From Bifidobacterium callimiconis (GTDB taxonomy: Bacteria; Actinomycetota; Actinomycetes; Actinomycetales; Bifidobacteriaceae), in contig NZ_QXGJ01000001.1 of assembly GCF_003952005.1 (NCBI RefSeq), forward strand, positions 186,001-250,000: 64,000 bases of DNA, read 5' to 3'. The notes beneath the pieces were generated by a model. It did not search any database and had not been told where the DNA came from. It saw nothing but the letters and a program-made list of their open reading frames with translations. The translations under genes were made by a program, and so were the position numbers. Below are positions 8,010 to 21,611 of the stretch, in pieces; the first letter of the stretch is position 1; every line of letters starts with the position of its first letter.

Positions 8010-10307
8010 TCACGCGAGTTCGGCGCGCACCTTGCGGGTCGCTTCGACCAGGTGCTCAAGGCTCGGCCAGGTTTCGGCGTTGCCACGAGTCTTCAGACCG
8101 CAGTCGGGGTTGATCCACACCTTCTCCACGTCCATCTTCTTGAGGATCTCGTGGATACGGTCGACGATCTCCTCGGTGGAGGGGATGCGCGGGCTGTGGA
8201 TGTCGTACACGCCGGGGCCGGCCTCGGTTTCGAAGTTGGCGTCGTGGATGGCGTCGAGCACGACCAGATCACCGCGGGAGGCCTCGAAGGAGATCACGTC
8301 GGCGTCCATCGCGTCGATGTCGCGGATGATGTCGTTGAACTCCGAGTAGCACATGTGGGTGTGGATCTGGGTGCCGGGCTTGACGGCGGAGTGGACCAGA
8401 CGGAAGGCGGGCACGGCCCAGTCGAGGTACTTCTTGTGCCAGTCGGAGCGGCGCACCGGCAGCTTCTCGCGCAGTGCGGCCTCGTCGATCTGGATGACCT
8501 TGATGCCGGCGGCCTCGAGGTCGAGCACCTCGTCGCGGATGGCGAGCGCGAGCTGCGTGGTCTGCTCCTCGTGCGTGATGTCCTCGCGCGGCCAGGACCA
8601 GTTGAGGATGGTCACCGGGCCGGTGAGCATGCCCTTGACCACGTGGTCGGTCTTGGACTGGGCGTAGGAGCTCCATTCCACGGTGATCGGGTTGGCGCGG
8701 GAGACGTCACCCCACACGATCGGAGGCTTGACGCAGCGGGTGCCGTAGGACTGCACCCAGGCGTTCTTGGTGAACAGGAAGCCGTTGAGGTTCTGGCCGA
8801 AGTATTCGACCATGTCGTTGCGCTCGAATTCGCCGTGCACGAGCACGTCGAGGCCGATCTCCTCCTGCTTGGCGATCACCTCGTCGATCTGCGCGGCGAT
8901 GAACTTGTCGTACTCGGCCTTGGAGATCTCGCCCTTGCGGAACTTGGCACGGGTGGAACGCACCTCGCGGGTCTGCGGGAAGGAGCCGATCGTGGTGGTG
9001 GGCAGTACAGGCAGGCCGAGTTCCTTCTTCTGGATGGCCTGGCGTTCGGCGCGGGCGGGCTGGCGCACGTACTCGTCGTCGGTGAGCTTGGCGACGCGCT
9101 CATGCACGGCCGGGTCGGCGGCCACGCGGGTGCCGTCGAACAGTTCCTGGTTGGCGGCGAGCTTGGCGTCGGCGGCGCGGGCGGCGTCGTCCAGATCGGC
9201 AAGGTCGGCCACTTCCTTGAGCTCGTCGAGCTTTTCGACGGCGAAGGCGAAGTGCTTGAGCACGTCGGCGTCGAGCTTGTCCTCGCCGGCGGTGCTGAAC
9301 GGCACGTGCAGCAGGGAGTCGGCGGTGGAGACGGCCACGTTGGCGGTCTTGGTCTTCACGGCGTCGACGAGACCCAGGCTCACGGCGTAGTTGTTGCGCC
9401 AGATGTTGCGGCCGTTGATCACGCCGGCGAAGATGGTCAGATCGGCGGGCACGCCGTACTCCTCGATGGCGGCGAGGTTCTCGTCCTTGCCTTCGATCAG
9501 GTCGAGGCCGAGGCCGTCGAAGCCGAGGTCGATGGCGGTCTTGTAGGTGTCGGCGATGTGGCCGAAGTAGGTCTGCAGCAGCACCTTCACGCTGCCCTTG
9601 GCGGCGAGGATGGTGGTGTACAGCTTGGTGAAGAGGTCGAGGTCGCCCTCCTCCTTGTCGAGCACCAGGTACGGCTCGTCGAGCTGCACCCACTGGGCGC
9701 CCAGCTCGTTGAACTTGGCGAGCAGGTCGGCGTAGGCCTTGGCGGTGTCGGCCACGAGCTTGTCGGTGAGCTCCAGATCGGCGCCTTCGGCACCACGGGC
9801 GAGCTTGAGGAACGTGTAGGGACCGATCACGACGGGCTTGGTGACGATGCCGAGCTCCTTGGCCTCGTTGAACTCGTCGAACGGCTTGGTGCCGGTCAGG
9901 GCGATCTCGGTGTCGGCGGTGATCTCCGGAACCAGGTAGTGGTAGTTGGTGGTGAACCACTTCTTCATCGGCTGGGCGGTCACATCGCCCTTATCTCCCT
10001 GATAGCCGCGGGCGATGGCGAACAGCGTATCCTCGGCGTTCAGGCCAAGATCCTTGTAGCGCTGCGGAACGGCGCCGAGCAGGATGGCCGTGTCGAGCAG
10101 CTGATCGTAGTAGCTGAAGTCGTTGCTCGGGATCAGGTCAACGCCGGCCTGCTGCTGCAGCTTCCAATGCTCGGCACGCAGCTGGGCGGACGTCGCCTTG
10201 ACGTCCTCCAGGCTGTTGGCGCCCTTCCAGTAGCCTTCGATGACCTTCTTCAGCTGTCGGTTGCTGCCGATGCGGGGGAATCCGATGACGGATGTCAGTG
10301 CGCTCAT
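8010..10307 (-). CDS. metE: Cobalamin-independent methionine synthase
   Basis: 765 residues starting at the ATG at 10307, after TTGGAGAATT; the frame is open further upstream without a better site. N-terminal '[16 protein letters not shown]' and C-terminal '[13 protein letters not shown]' mark the two barrels. The zinc ligands are visible as His651, Cys653, Glu675 and Cys736, each offset by ten from the well-known E. coli set. It transfers the methyl group of 5-methyltetrahydrofolate-polyglutamate to homocysteine without vitamin B12. metF follows within a few bases. I see no recognisable cobalamin or SAM riboswitch in its 193-bp leader region. Confidence 0.97.
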   Translation of the reverse strand: MSALTSVIGFPRIGSNRQLKKVIEGYWKGANSLEDVKATSAQLRAEHWKLQQQAGVDLIPSNDFSYYDQLLDTAILLGAVPQRYKDLGLNAEDTLFAIARGYQGDKGDVTAQPMKKWFTTNYHYLVPEITADTEIALTGTKPFDEFNEAKELGIVTKPVVIGPYTFLKLARGAEGADLELTDKLVADTAKAYADLLAKFNELGAQWVQLDEPYLVLDKEEGDLDLFTKLYTTILAAKGSVKVLLQTYFGHIADTYKTAIDLGFDGLGLDLIEGKDENLAAIEEYGVPADLTIFAGVINGRNIWRNNYAVSLGLVDAVKTKTANVAVSTADSLLHVPFSTAGEDKLDADVLKHFAFAVEKLDELKEVADLADLDDAARAADAKLAANQELFDGTRVAADPAVHERVAKLTDDEYVRQPARAERQAIQKKELGLPVLPTTTIGSFPQTREVRSTRAKFRKGEISKAEYDKFIAAQIDEVIAKQEEIGLDVLVHGEFERNDMVEYFGQNLNGFLFTKNAWVQSYGTRCVKPPIVWGDVSRANPITVEWSSYAQSKTDHVVKGMLTGPVTILNWSWPREDITHEEQTTQLALAIRDEVLDLEAAGIKVIQIDEAALREKLPVRRSDWHKKYLDWAVPAFRLVHSAVKPGTQIHTHMCYSEFNDIIRDIDAMDADVISFEASRGDLVVLDAIHDANFETEAGPGVYDIHSPRIPSTEEIVDRIHEILKKMDVEKVWINPDCGLKTRGNAETWPSLEHLVEATRKVRAELA

Positions 10308-10420
10308 AATTCTCCAATACGATGTGAGTGAAAACCGCAAAAAGGTTAACAAACTTGGCGCGAATCAAGGATATCCACCGATTTTGGGTGTCGTCATAGC
10401 AGGCGTTTATAACAGCAAAA

Positions 10421-10480
10421 CCCTCATTTATGACCGCTCAGTGTTATGCAAACACACGTACGAACGGTCACGAATGAGGG
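10421..10480 (-). terminator. Inverted repeat between the SixA-like gene and metE
   Basis: Arms 10421-10436 and 10465-10480 match over 14 of 16 bases, with a 28-nt loop. Read leftward, the right-hand arm comes first, 20 bp after the phosphatase stop, and the second arm is followed directly by TTTT. That fits a terminator for the upstream transcript. It also lies 114 bp ahead of the metE start, so a role in metE control (operator or attenuator) cannot be excluded. Confidence 0.5.
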
Positions 10481-10500
10481 CGAGAGCTGATTGATTACGA

Positions 10501-11058
10501 CTATGCCGCGCAGTCCTTGGGGGTGAGGATGGCGATCAGATGGGCGCTGCGCAGATCCCACTGGGCGAGCGGCTTGTCAGAGCCGAGAATGACCACCGAG
10601 CCGGTGGACAGTCCCAGTCCAAGCACGTTGAGCAACGCCGGATCGGAGTCAGGCGAGGCCAGCCACTGAGCCGCGGACGACACCGTGGGCTCATGACCCA
10701 CGATCATCAGACGCTTCGTTTTGGGCTTCATATGACTCATCTCGCCGAGAATGGCCTGCATGCCGTCCTCGTACAGACTTTTGCGATAGTCCACGCCCGG
10801 CTTGTCGCCAAAATACTTGAGCATGCGCTCCAGCGTCTGGCGGGCGCGCGTGGCCCCCGAGCAACGGATCTGATCGGGAATCAGCGACATCACGGCCAGC
10901 GCCTTGCCGACCTTCTTGGCCTGCTTGAGACCCTTATCCGTCAGTTCCCGATCCACATCGCTCTTGCCGGATCCGGACTCCGCATTGGCATGACGCATGA
11001 TGATGAGCTGATACTCATATGATTTGGTCTTTTTGGCGACCTTGTTCAGGTTGACCAT
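10501..11058 (-). CDS. SixA-type histidine phosphatase
   Basis: 185 residues with the histidine phosphatase (phosphoglycerate mutase-like) fold: 'LIIMRHANAES', the RH(G/A) motif with nucleophilic His23, and 'MIVGHEPTVSS' with the second catalytic His. The small size and the 'SGATRARQTLE' segment resemble the SixA branch, which removes phosphate from phosphohistidine or small substrates. The start at 11058 follows GGGGCAGGGA. It lies 41 bp after trmI and may share its transcript. The true substrate cannot be deduced. Late-sequence 'LGLGLSTGSVVILGSD' agrees with the family core. Confidence 0.82.
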   Translation of the reverse strand: MVNLNKVAKKTKSYEYQLIIMRHANAESGSGKSDVDRELTDKGLKQAKKVGKALAVMSLIPDQIRCSGATRARQTLERMLKYFGDKPGVDYRKSLYEDGMQAILGEMSHMKPKTKRLMIVGHEPTVSSAAQWLASPDSDPALLNVLGLGLSTGSVVILGSDKPLAQWDLRSAHLIAILTPKDCAA

Positions 11059-11099
11059 TCCCTGCCCCTTTCGACGGACGGCTGCAACGTCCGTGTACT

Positions 11100-12188
11100 C
11101 TATTGTGGCAGATTTTCACCCCGGCCGGTGCTTTTGGCGATATTTGCCACCTGCGTGTCCAGATCCTTGAGCACCTTGCGAAGCTTACGGTCGGAGATGT
11201 CACGCAGTTCAAGCTCCTCCAGACGCGCCTGCTGCTGTTCGGGAGTGAGCTCGTCGATATCCGAATACGTGTCCTTGGTGGCACGCTGACGCTTGTGCAA
11301 CGCCTCGACGTCCGGGGCCATGGCGCGCGCGGTGATCAGGAAGCCGGTGTGGCCGATCATCTCATGGTTCGGTCGTACGGCAAGACCCTGGGCCTTCCAT
11401 CCGCGTTCCATGGTTTCGCTGATCTCCGGCTCGGTCCACTGCCCGGATTCACGCATCGCCTCGGCCACGCGGCTCAGCTGCGTCGTGGTGGTCACATAGC
11501 AGGTGATCACACCGCCCGGGGCAATGACCCGCCACGCGTTCTCCAAACGATTCCACGGGTCGAGCATGTCCAGGAAAATGCGGTCGAAATAGTGCTCGGG
11601 AAGATCCTGGGACTTCGAATCGAAATCACCGACGAGCAGGTTCCACCATGCCGGGCGCTCGCCGAAGTACACGGTGGCGTTGGCCTCGCAGACGCGTGCG
11701 AACTCGGGGCGCATCTCGATCGTGGTCAGTTCACCGTCCTCGCCCACGGCGTCCAGCAGATGCAGGCCCATGGCGCCGCTGCCGCCGCCGGATTCGAGCA
11801 CGCGCATGCCGCGACGGATATCGCACACCTCGATGACCTGGGCGATGTCCTTGGGGTACATGATCTGTGCTCCACGAGGCATCGAAAGAATGAAGTCCTG
11901 CAGTCGGGGTCTCATGACCGTGTACTGCCATCCGCCGATCTTGCGGGTGTTCTTCCACGGTTTGCGTGGATTGTGACGGTAGGCTTCGGCGGCGCTTTCC
12001 ACGCTGCCTTCGCTGGTGAGGGTGACGACGACCGCACCTTCCGGACCGCCGATGATGTCATCATGACGGATCACGCCACGCTCGGTCTGGGTCTCCTCCC
12101 CCGCCATGAGCTGCACGGTGATCTTCTTGCCCTTACGATCGGTGAGCTGCACCTTTTCGCCGGCCTGCAACGGTCCTCGACGCACCAT
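11100..12188 (-). CDS. trmI: tRNA (adenine-58-N1)-methyltransferase TrmI
   Basis: 362 residues from the ATG at 12188; another ATG six bases upstream sits directly against AGGAGG and so is too close. The N-terminal small beta domain ('GPLQAGEKVQLTDRKGKK') and a Rossmann methyltransferase domain with 'VLESGGGSGAMGLHLL' (SAM binding) match actinobacterial TrmI, which methylates A58 in the T-loop of tRNA. A charged C-terminal extension of about 50 residues ('TPEQQQARLEELELRDISDRKLRK' region) is probably helical. It is flanked on the same strand by the ABC ATPase upstream (129-bp gap with a weak hairpin at 12285-12307) and the SixA-like gene downstream. Confidence 0.93.
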   Translation of the reverse strand: MVRRGPLQAGEKVQLTDRKGKKITVQLMAGEETQTERGVIRHDDIIGGPEGAVVVTLTSEGSVESAAEAYRHNPRKPWKNTRKIGGWQYTVMRPRLQDFILSMPRGAQIMYPKDIAQVIEVCDIRRGMRVLESGGGSGAMGLHLLDAVGEDGELTTIEMRPEFARVCEANATVYFGERPAWWNLLVGDFDSKSQDLPEHYFDRIFLDMLDPWNRLENAWRVIAPGGVITCYVTTTTQLSRVAEAMRESGQWTEPEISETMERGWKAQGLAVRPNHEMIGHTGFLITARAMAPDVEALHKRQRATKDTYSDIDELTPEQQQARLEELELRDISDRKLRKVLKDLDTQVANIAKSTGRGENLPQ

Positions 12189-12317
12189 CGTCATCCTCCT
12201 GTGAATTCTCGTGGATCATGGCTGGATCTCGCCTTTTCGCCTTGCACAGATTGGCAAGACAGTGCGACAAACGCCCGAATACACGTGCCGGACATGCCTG
12301 CCGGCACCGATTCGGCG

Positions 12318-13175
12318 TCACTCGGCGAATGCCTGCCAGCGACCGTTTTCGTGTCGTACGGTGAGCGGCAATCCGAAGATGCGCGACACCCGTTCGGTGG
12401 TCAGGCCATGCTCCAGGTCACCGGTGTAGATGATGGTTCCCGGCGCGGGATCGCCGCCACGCACCTTGGTCTCGTGCGCAAGCTTCTCGTCGCCCTCGAT
12501 CCTGCCCATCACGGCGATATGGTCGAATCCCTCGGGGATCTCCTCGAGTCGGTGGGTAACCAGAATCACGGCGCGGTCGCTCTGCTCCCGGCCCAGATCG
12601 CCCAGCGTCTTGACGACCAGTTCTCGGCCACCGAGGTCAAGCCCCGTGGTCGGCTCGTCGAGAATGGCGAGTTCGGGATCGGCCATGAGTGCGCGGCAGA
12701 TGAGCACGCGCGTGCGTTCGCCTTCCGAAAGACGCCACATCTGCTTGCCTTCGAGGTAGTCGATGCCGAACCGGCGCATCAGGTCACGGGCCCGATTCAT
12801 TTCCTCGTCGGTGTAGGTGTCGCGCCAGCGTCCCGTGGTTGCGGTGAGCGCGGTCACCACGGCGTCGAGAGGATCCTCATCGGGAGGGAACGCTCGGGAC
12901 AGTTCGGCCGAGGACAGACCGATCCTGTTGCGGTAGGAGAACACGTTCACCTTGCCCAGCCGATTGCCGAGGATGTCCACCGTGCCCTCGCTGGGGTATT
13001 TGCGGGTGGCCATCATGGCGATCAGCGTGGATTTGCCGATGCCGTTGGGGCCGAACAGCACCCAGCGTTCCCCTCGTCGGATGGTGAGGTTCACGCCGGT
13101 GACGATGACGCGGCGGCTGCGGCGAAATTCGACGTCGGTGAGCTGCAGGGCGATGTCGGTGCTCGCATTGTTCAT
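12318..13175 (-). CDS. Stand-alone ABC transporter ATP-binding protein
   Basis: 285 residues forming one ABC ATPase domain: Walker A 'GPNGIGKST', signature 'LSEGERTRV', Walker B 'LAILDEPTTGLDLGG' and switch His 'VILVTHRLEEIP'. The signature has Glu-Gly-Glu in place of the usual Gly-Gly-Gln. The insert 'VSYRNRIGLSSAELS'-like region and absence of a membrane partner resemble the ModF/YlmA-type group of soluble ABC proteins. No permease gene is adjacent, so the transported substrate, if any, is unknown. An additional C-terminal segment of about 60 residues follows the ATPase core. It precedes trmI on the same strand. Confidence 0.88.
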   Translation of the reverse strand: MNNASTDIALQLTDVEFRRSRRVIVTGVNLTIRRGERWVLFGPNGIGKSTLIAMMATRKYPSEGTVDILGNRLGKVNVFSYRNRIGLSSAELSRAFPPDEDPLDAVVTALTATTGRWRDTYTDEEMNRARDLMRRFGIDYLEGKQMWRLSEGERTRVLICRALMADPELAILDEPTTGLDLGGRELVVKTLGDLGREQSDRAVILVTHRLEEIPEGFDHIAVMGRIEGDEKLAHETKVRGGDPAPGTIIYTGDLEHGLTTERVSRIFGLPLTVRHENGRWQAFAE

Positions 13176-13208
13176 GGATCAGGTCCTCGTGGTTTCCTCG
13201 TGACATGG

Positions 13209-13236
13209 GACGGGCTCCCGACGTGGGGAGCCCGTC
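13209..13236 (-). terminator. Hairpin after glgA
   Basis: Perfect 11-bp stem (GACGGGCTCCC at 13209-13219 with its complement at 13226-13236) and a 6-nt loop. It is 45 bp downstream of the glgA stop in the direction of transcription and before the ABC ATPase gene. No strong T-tract is present. Confidence 0.6.
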
Positions 13237-13280
13237 ATGATTACCGGATTACCGGCTGTATCCGTCGACAGCGTCTCGGG

Positions 13281-14519
13281 TCAGCCGTTGATGATCTTGT
13301 TGTACACCTCGATGGTACGGTCGGCGATGGTCTCCCAGCTGAACACGTCGCGGGCGCGAGCGTAGCCGGCCTCACCCATCTTCTTGGCGAGCTCGGGATC
13401 GCGCATGACCTTGTTGATGGCGTCGGCCATGTCGTGCACGAACTTGTCGGGGTTGGTGGGAGTACCGGTGCCGTCGTGCAGCTGGTCAATCGGCACAAGG
13501 TAGCCGGTCTCGCCGTCGACGACGACCTCGGGGATGCCGCCGGTGGCGCTGGCGACCACGGGCAGACCGCAGGCCATGGCCTCGAGGTTCACGATGCCAA
13601 GCGGCTCATAGATGCTCGGGCAGATGAAGGCGTCGCAGCCGTGCTCCAGGGCGCTGAGCTCCGGCTTGGGCAGCATCTCCTCGATCCAGATGATGTTGCC
13701 GCGCTCCTTGTCGAGTTCGGCGAAGGCGTTCTTGACCTCCTCCATGATCTCCGGGGTGTCGGGGGCGCCGGCGCACAGCACGACCTGCACGTCCTTGTCC
13801 ACGAAGTGCAGCGCCTGCAGCAGGTACGGCAGGCCCTTCTGGCGGGTGATGCGGCCGACGAACAGCAGCGTGGGCTTGCTGCGGTCGATGTGATAGCGAT
13901 CGAACACGCCCCAGCCCGGATCATCATCCGCGGGGGTGGCAAACTCGCTCATGGTGATGCCGTTGTACACGACGTGCACCTTGTCGGGGTCGACGTTCGG
14001 GTAGGCGGCGAGGATGTCTTCCTTCATGCCGCCGGACACGGCGATAATGCCGTCGGCGTGCTCATAGGCGTCACGCTCGGCCCAGGAGCTCAGGTTGTAG
14101 CCACCGCCGAGCTGTTCCTTCTTCCACGGACGGAACGGTTCGAGGCTGTGCGCGGTGATGACCAGCGGGATCTCGTGAAGCTGCTGGGCGAGACGACCGG
14201 CCAGGCAGGCATACCAAGTGTGGGCATGGACGATGTCCGCATCGACATCATTGGCGATCTGCAGATCCACACCGAAGGTCTTCAGCGCCGGGTTGGCATC
14301 GGCAAGCTCGGTGGGCGTATTGTATCCCACGACGTTGAGGCTGCCCTTGGGCGAGTCGCCGGGGATCGCCGGAATGTCGTCGGAAGTGCGCGGACCGTCG
14401 AACGCACGGACGGTCACGTCGATACGTTCCGCCAGCACCTTGGACAGCTCCTCGGCATGAACTCCTGCACCACCATAGATGTGCGGCGGATACTCACGGG
14501 TGAGGATATCGACTTTCAT
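13281..14519 (-). CDS. glgA: Glycogen synthase (actinobacterial GT4 type)
   Basis: 412 residues starting at 'MKVDILTREYPPHIYGGAGVH', ATG at 14519 after AAAGGAGACGCC. It has the GT-B two-domain shape: an N-terminal acceptor domain ('ADIVHAHTWYACLAGRLA', 'HSLEPFRPWK') and a C-terminal nucleotide-sugar domain with 'LLFVGRITRQKGLPYLLQAL' and the E-x7-E motif in 'YEPLGIVNLEAM'. This family, annotated glgA or glgM in actinobacteria, elongates alpha-1,4-glucan from ADP-glucose. glgC, which supplies ADP-glucose, is in the same window at 50.1 kb but not in an operon with it. Whether this protein acts on glycogen or makes maltose-1-phosphate cannot be settled from sequence. Confidence 0.9.
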   Translation of the reverse strand: MKVDILTREYPPHIYGGAGVHAEELSKVLAERIDVTVRAFDGPRTSDDIPAIPGDSPKGSLNVVGYNTPTELADANPALKTFGVDLQIANDVDADIVHAHTWYACLAGRLAQQLHEIPLVITAHSLEPFRPWKKEQLGGGYNLSSWAERDAYEHADGIIAVSGGMKEDILAAYPNVDPDKVHVVYNGITMSEFATPADDDPGWGVFDRYHIDRSKPTLLFVGRITRQKGLPYLLQALHFVDKDVQVVLCAGAPDTPEIMEEVKNAFAELDKERGNIIWIEEMLPKPELSALEHGCDAFICPSIYEPLGIVNLEAMACGLPVVASATGGIPEVVVDGETGYLVPIDQLHDGTGTPTNPDKFVHDMADAINKVMRDPELAKKMGEAGYARARDVFSWETIADRTIEVYNKIING

Positions 14520-14565
14520 TGGCGTCTCCTTTGAACAAATGAACAACATATCCCAGTATATGAAA

Positions 14566-14590
14566 GAACCGCCGGAAAGTCCGGCGGTTC
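14566..14590 (-). terminator. Terminator after the small membrane protein gene
   Basis: A perfect 11-bp stem (GAACCGCCGGA / TCCGGCGGTTC) with a 3-nt loop, followed leftward by TCTTTC. It lies between the stop of the gene at 14656 and the glgA start, so it separates the two transcripts. Confidence 0.7.
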
Positions 14591-14655
14591 ATCACATGTT
14601 TCGCGTGAATTTGCGAGAAGGTCGGTCCAATCAGACCCGACACGCCATACACGCG

Positions 14656-15105
14656 TTAGACGGCTGTACCGTATTCGTCCAGATTCGGATTGTCCTTGGG
14701 ATTGCCGGCCACGAAGAACAGACTGAGCACTCCCACGGCGAACACCGCGGCCACCACGATGGTGGCCCATGTCGGCATTCCCGGGATCCACATGACCACA
14801 AGGAACGCGATGGCGGACAGGATGATCAGCGCCCAGCTGACAAAGCGCAGCCAGCCTCGCACCCCTCGGGGCGCGCCGGGCTTGCGCATTGTACGAGCGG
14901 ACGACGCGGACTGCTCAGGCAGGTCCGTGGTTGCCGTGGGCTTCCATTCGGCGGTCTGTCCGTTCTCCAATCGGACGGACCGCTCCTGCAAGGCGTACTC
15001 GTCGACCAGTCCCTGACGGGAACGGGCCTGCGGACGTTGCTGCTGGCTGGTGGTTCCACGACGGCTGCGCTTGGCATTGGCGCGTCGTTCTGCTCGGTTA
15101 GGCAT
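14656..15105 (-). CDS. Small two-TM membrane protein, unknown function
   Basis: 149 residues. The N-terminal 80 residues are hydrophilic and strongly basic at the start ('NRAERRANAKRSRR'). Two membrane segments follow at about 86-107 and 112-133, joined by a short 'PGMPTW' turn, then a short acidic tail. I do not recognise a functional family; it resembles conserved actinobacterial small membrane proteins. It is 48 bp downstream of gltD on the same strand, so it may be co-transcribed with gltBD, and it is followed by a terminator. The codon pattern looks like that of a real gene and the start at 15105 has GGAGCG upstream. Confidence 0.7.
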   Translation of the reverse strand: MPNRAERRANAKRSRRGTTSQQQRPQARSRQGLVDEYALQERSVRLENGQTAEWKPTATTDLPEQSASSARTMRKPGAPRGVRGWLRFVSWALIILSAIAFLVVMWIPGMPTWATIVVAAVFAVGVLSLFFVAGNPKDNPNLDEYGTAV

Positions 15106-15153
15106 AATCGCTCCTTTGACGACGTATCACTGACTGCGAGTATAACCCTTTGG

Positions 15154-16683
15154 TCAGCGAGGGAGCATCATCGGACGCTTCGACGCGGTGATCGGGGCGG
15201 GCAGCTCGGTGGAGCCGGTCAGGTAGCGATCCACGGCGGCGGCGCAGGAGCGGCCTTCGGAGATCGCCCACACCACGAGGCTCTGGCCACGGCCGGCGTC
15301 GCCGCAGGCGAACACGCCGTCCTGACTGGTGGCAAAGGAGTCGTTCCTTGCCACGTTGCCGCGACGGTCGAGCTCGACGGGCAGCTGGTCCACCAGCGTG
15401 TCGGTCTCGGGGTGCAGGAAGCCCACGGAGATCAGCACCAGATCGGCGGGAATCACGCGCTCGGTGCCGGGCTGACGAGTGAACGGACCGTTCTCGCCGG
15501 GAGCCACGCTCACGATCTTCAGGCCGGTGACGTGACCACGCTCATCGGCAACGAAACCTTCGGCGGTGGCGCCGTCGATCTCATGCACGTTCTTCGGATC
15601 CGTGGCGCCTTCGAACTCCACCGAATCGGTGTCGTACACGTAGGTGCCGCCCTCTTCCATGGAGGAGGTCTTCTGGTAGATGCGGGCGTAGGTCGGCCAC
15701 GGCTGGTTGGCGGGACGTTCGGAAGGCTCCTTGCTCATGATCTGCAGCACGGTGACGGACTTCGCGCCCTGACGGATCGAGGTACCGAGGCAGTCGGAAC
15801 CGGTGTCGCCGCCGCCGATCACCACCACATGCTTGTCCTTGGCGGTGATGTCGTTGACCGGCTTCTTGCCCCACACGCGACGGGTGGCGTCCGGCAGGAA
15901 GTCCATGGCGAAGTGGATGCCGTCCAGCTCGCGGCCGGGCAACTTCATGTCGCGCGGCACCGTGGAGCCGATGGCCACCACGACGGCGTCATAACGGGAG
16001 CGCAGATCGTCCCAGGAGATGTCCTTGCCGATCTCCACGTTGGTCTCGAAGCGGGTGCCCTCGGCCTCCATCTGCTCCACACGACGGTCGATCAGGGACT
16101 TGTCGAGCTTGAAGTTCGGGATGCCGTAGCGCATCAGGCCACCGATGGCGTCGGCGCGCTCGTAGACGACCACGGTGTGGCCGGCGCGGGTGAGCTGCTG
16201 GGCGCAGGCAAGGCCCGAGGGGCCGGAACCCACGACGGCGACGGTCTGGTCGGTCAGACGCTGCGGCGGCAGCGGCTTGACGTAGTCAAGGTTCCACGCC
16301 TGGTCGATGATCGTCTGCTCGTCGAGCTTGATCATCGTCGGCGGCTGGTGAATGCCCAGCACACAGGCGGATTCGCACAGCGCCGGGCAGATGCGGCCGG
16401 TGACCTCGGGGAAGTTGTTGGTCATGGACAGCTTGCCGTAGGCGTCCTCCCACTGGCCCTGACGGACCAGATCGTTGAATTCGGGGATGACATTGCCCAG
16501 CGGGCAGCCGGTCATGCAGAACGGCGTGCCGCAGTCCATGCAACGTGCGGCCTGCTCCTGGGTCCACGGCTGCAGACCGGACTCGGCGTGGACGTCCAGC
16601 CAGTCCTTGATGCGTTCCTGGACCGGACGCTCCGCGAGCTCATGACGGGAACGGACCTTCAGAAAACCTCTAGGATCGCCCAT
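15154..16683 (-). CDS. gltD: Glutamate synthase (NADPH) small subunit
   Basis: 509 residues. The N-terminal iron-sulfur motif is visible as Cys48, Cys51, Cys56 and Cys60 ('CMDCGTPFCMTGCPLGN'). It is followed by an FAD-binding Rossmann motif 'VAVVGSGPSGLACAQQL' and an NADPH-binding 'VVVIGGGDTGSDCLGTSI'. The protein passes electrons from NADPH through FAD and iron-sulfur clusters to GltB, which makes two glutamates from glutamine and 2-oxoglutarate. It begins two bases after the gltB stop, so the two are translated from one message. The length is as expected. Confidence 0.97.
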   Translation of the reverse strand: MGDPRGFLKVRSRHELAERPVQERIKDWLDVHAESGLQPWTQEQAARCMDCGTPFCMTGCPLGNVIPEFNDLVRQGQWEDAYGKLSMTNNFPEVTGRICPALCESACVLGIHQPPTMIKLDEQTIIDQAWNLDYVKPLPPQRLTDQTVAVVGSGPSGLACAQQLTRAGHTVVVYERADAIGGLMRYGIPNFKLDKSLIDRRVEQMEAEGTRFETNVEIGKDISWDDLRSRYDAVVVAIGSTVPRDMKLPGRELDGIHFAMDFLPDATRRVWGKKPVNDITAKDKHVVVIGGGDTGSDCLGTSIRQGAKSVTVLQIMSKEPSERPANQPWPTYARIYQKTSSMEEGGTYVYDTDSVEFEGATDPKNVHEIDGATAEGFVADERGHVTGLKIVSVAPGENGPFTRQPGTERVIPADLVLISVGFLHPETDTLVDQLPVELDRRGNVARNDSFATSQDGVFACGDAGRGQSLVVWAISEGRSCAAAVDRYLTGSTELPAPITASKRPMMLPR

Positions 16684-16685
16684 GT

Positions 16686-21257
<4,572 letters not shown>

Positions 21258-21313
21258 CGAAATCACCTCTGGGCTAGGGCAGGACACACCTGCATTTTGA
21301 ATTGCCTTGACAG

Positions 21314-21342
21314 AATACAGCCTCTGTGTATCTTAGAGGCAA
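21314..21342 (-). promoter_or_regulatory. Candidate gltB promoter overlapped by a small inverted repeat
   Basis: Read leftward, TTGCCT (21342-21337) and TGTATT (21319-21314) are separated by exactly 17 bp, about 57 bp before the gltB start. A 6-bp inverted repeat, GCCTCT at 21320-21325 and AGAGGC at 21335-21340, fills the spacer and overlaps the -35 box, as an operator would. An AT-rich stretch lies upstream at 21355-21395. The promoter and operator roles are inferred. Confidence 0.42.
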
Positions 21343-21484
21343 ATCGGACCCCATATCACAAAAGCCAAAACTTTTAAAGACTTTTCTTTTCTAGGGCTTT
21401 GATATGTTCCACATAGTGAGACAGTGTGTGTCGTCGTGGCGTATCGTCTCGCCCGACACGCCCGTACGTAACATTCTCGAAACG

Positions 21485-21525
21485 CGATATGACACGCCGA
21501 AGGGGTATATCGACGTGTCATATCG
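21485..21525. repeat. Perfect 12-bp inverted repeat in the gltB-hemW gap
   Basis: CGATATGACACG at 21485-21496 and its exact complement at 21514-21525, with a 17-bp spacer. The gap 21258-21611 (354 bp) otherwise holds only the gltB promoter region, an AT-rich stretch and a run of seven T at 21541-21547. The repeat follows the hemW stop by about 90 bp and precedes gltB by about 230 bp. It could be a hemW terminator (but has no T-tract leftward) or a regulator site for gltBD. Confidence 0.5.
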
Positions 21526-21611
21526 TCAGAAAAACGGGAATTTTTTTCGAAAGGTTCCCGATGCCCTTCATACGATCGACTTTGCGGGTCAACTCCGCGG
21601 ATCACCCGACT

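Noticed and set aside
8052..10331. A 759-codon frame opposite metE
   Set aside because: Antisense shadow of metE, Gly/Val/Leu-rich with no domain.
10308..10500. Cobalamin or SAM riboswitch before metE
   Set aside because: None of the conserved blocks of these riboswitches could be found in the leader.
11103..14534. A long open frame opposite trmI, the ABC ATPase and glgA
   Set aside because: It crosses three well-supported genes and several terminators, and its product resembles no family.
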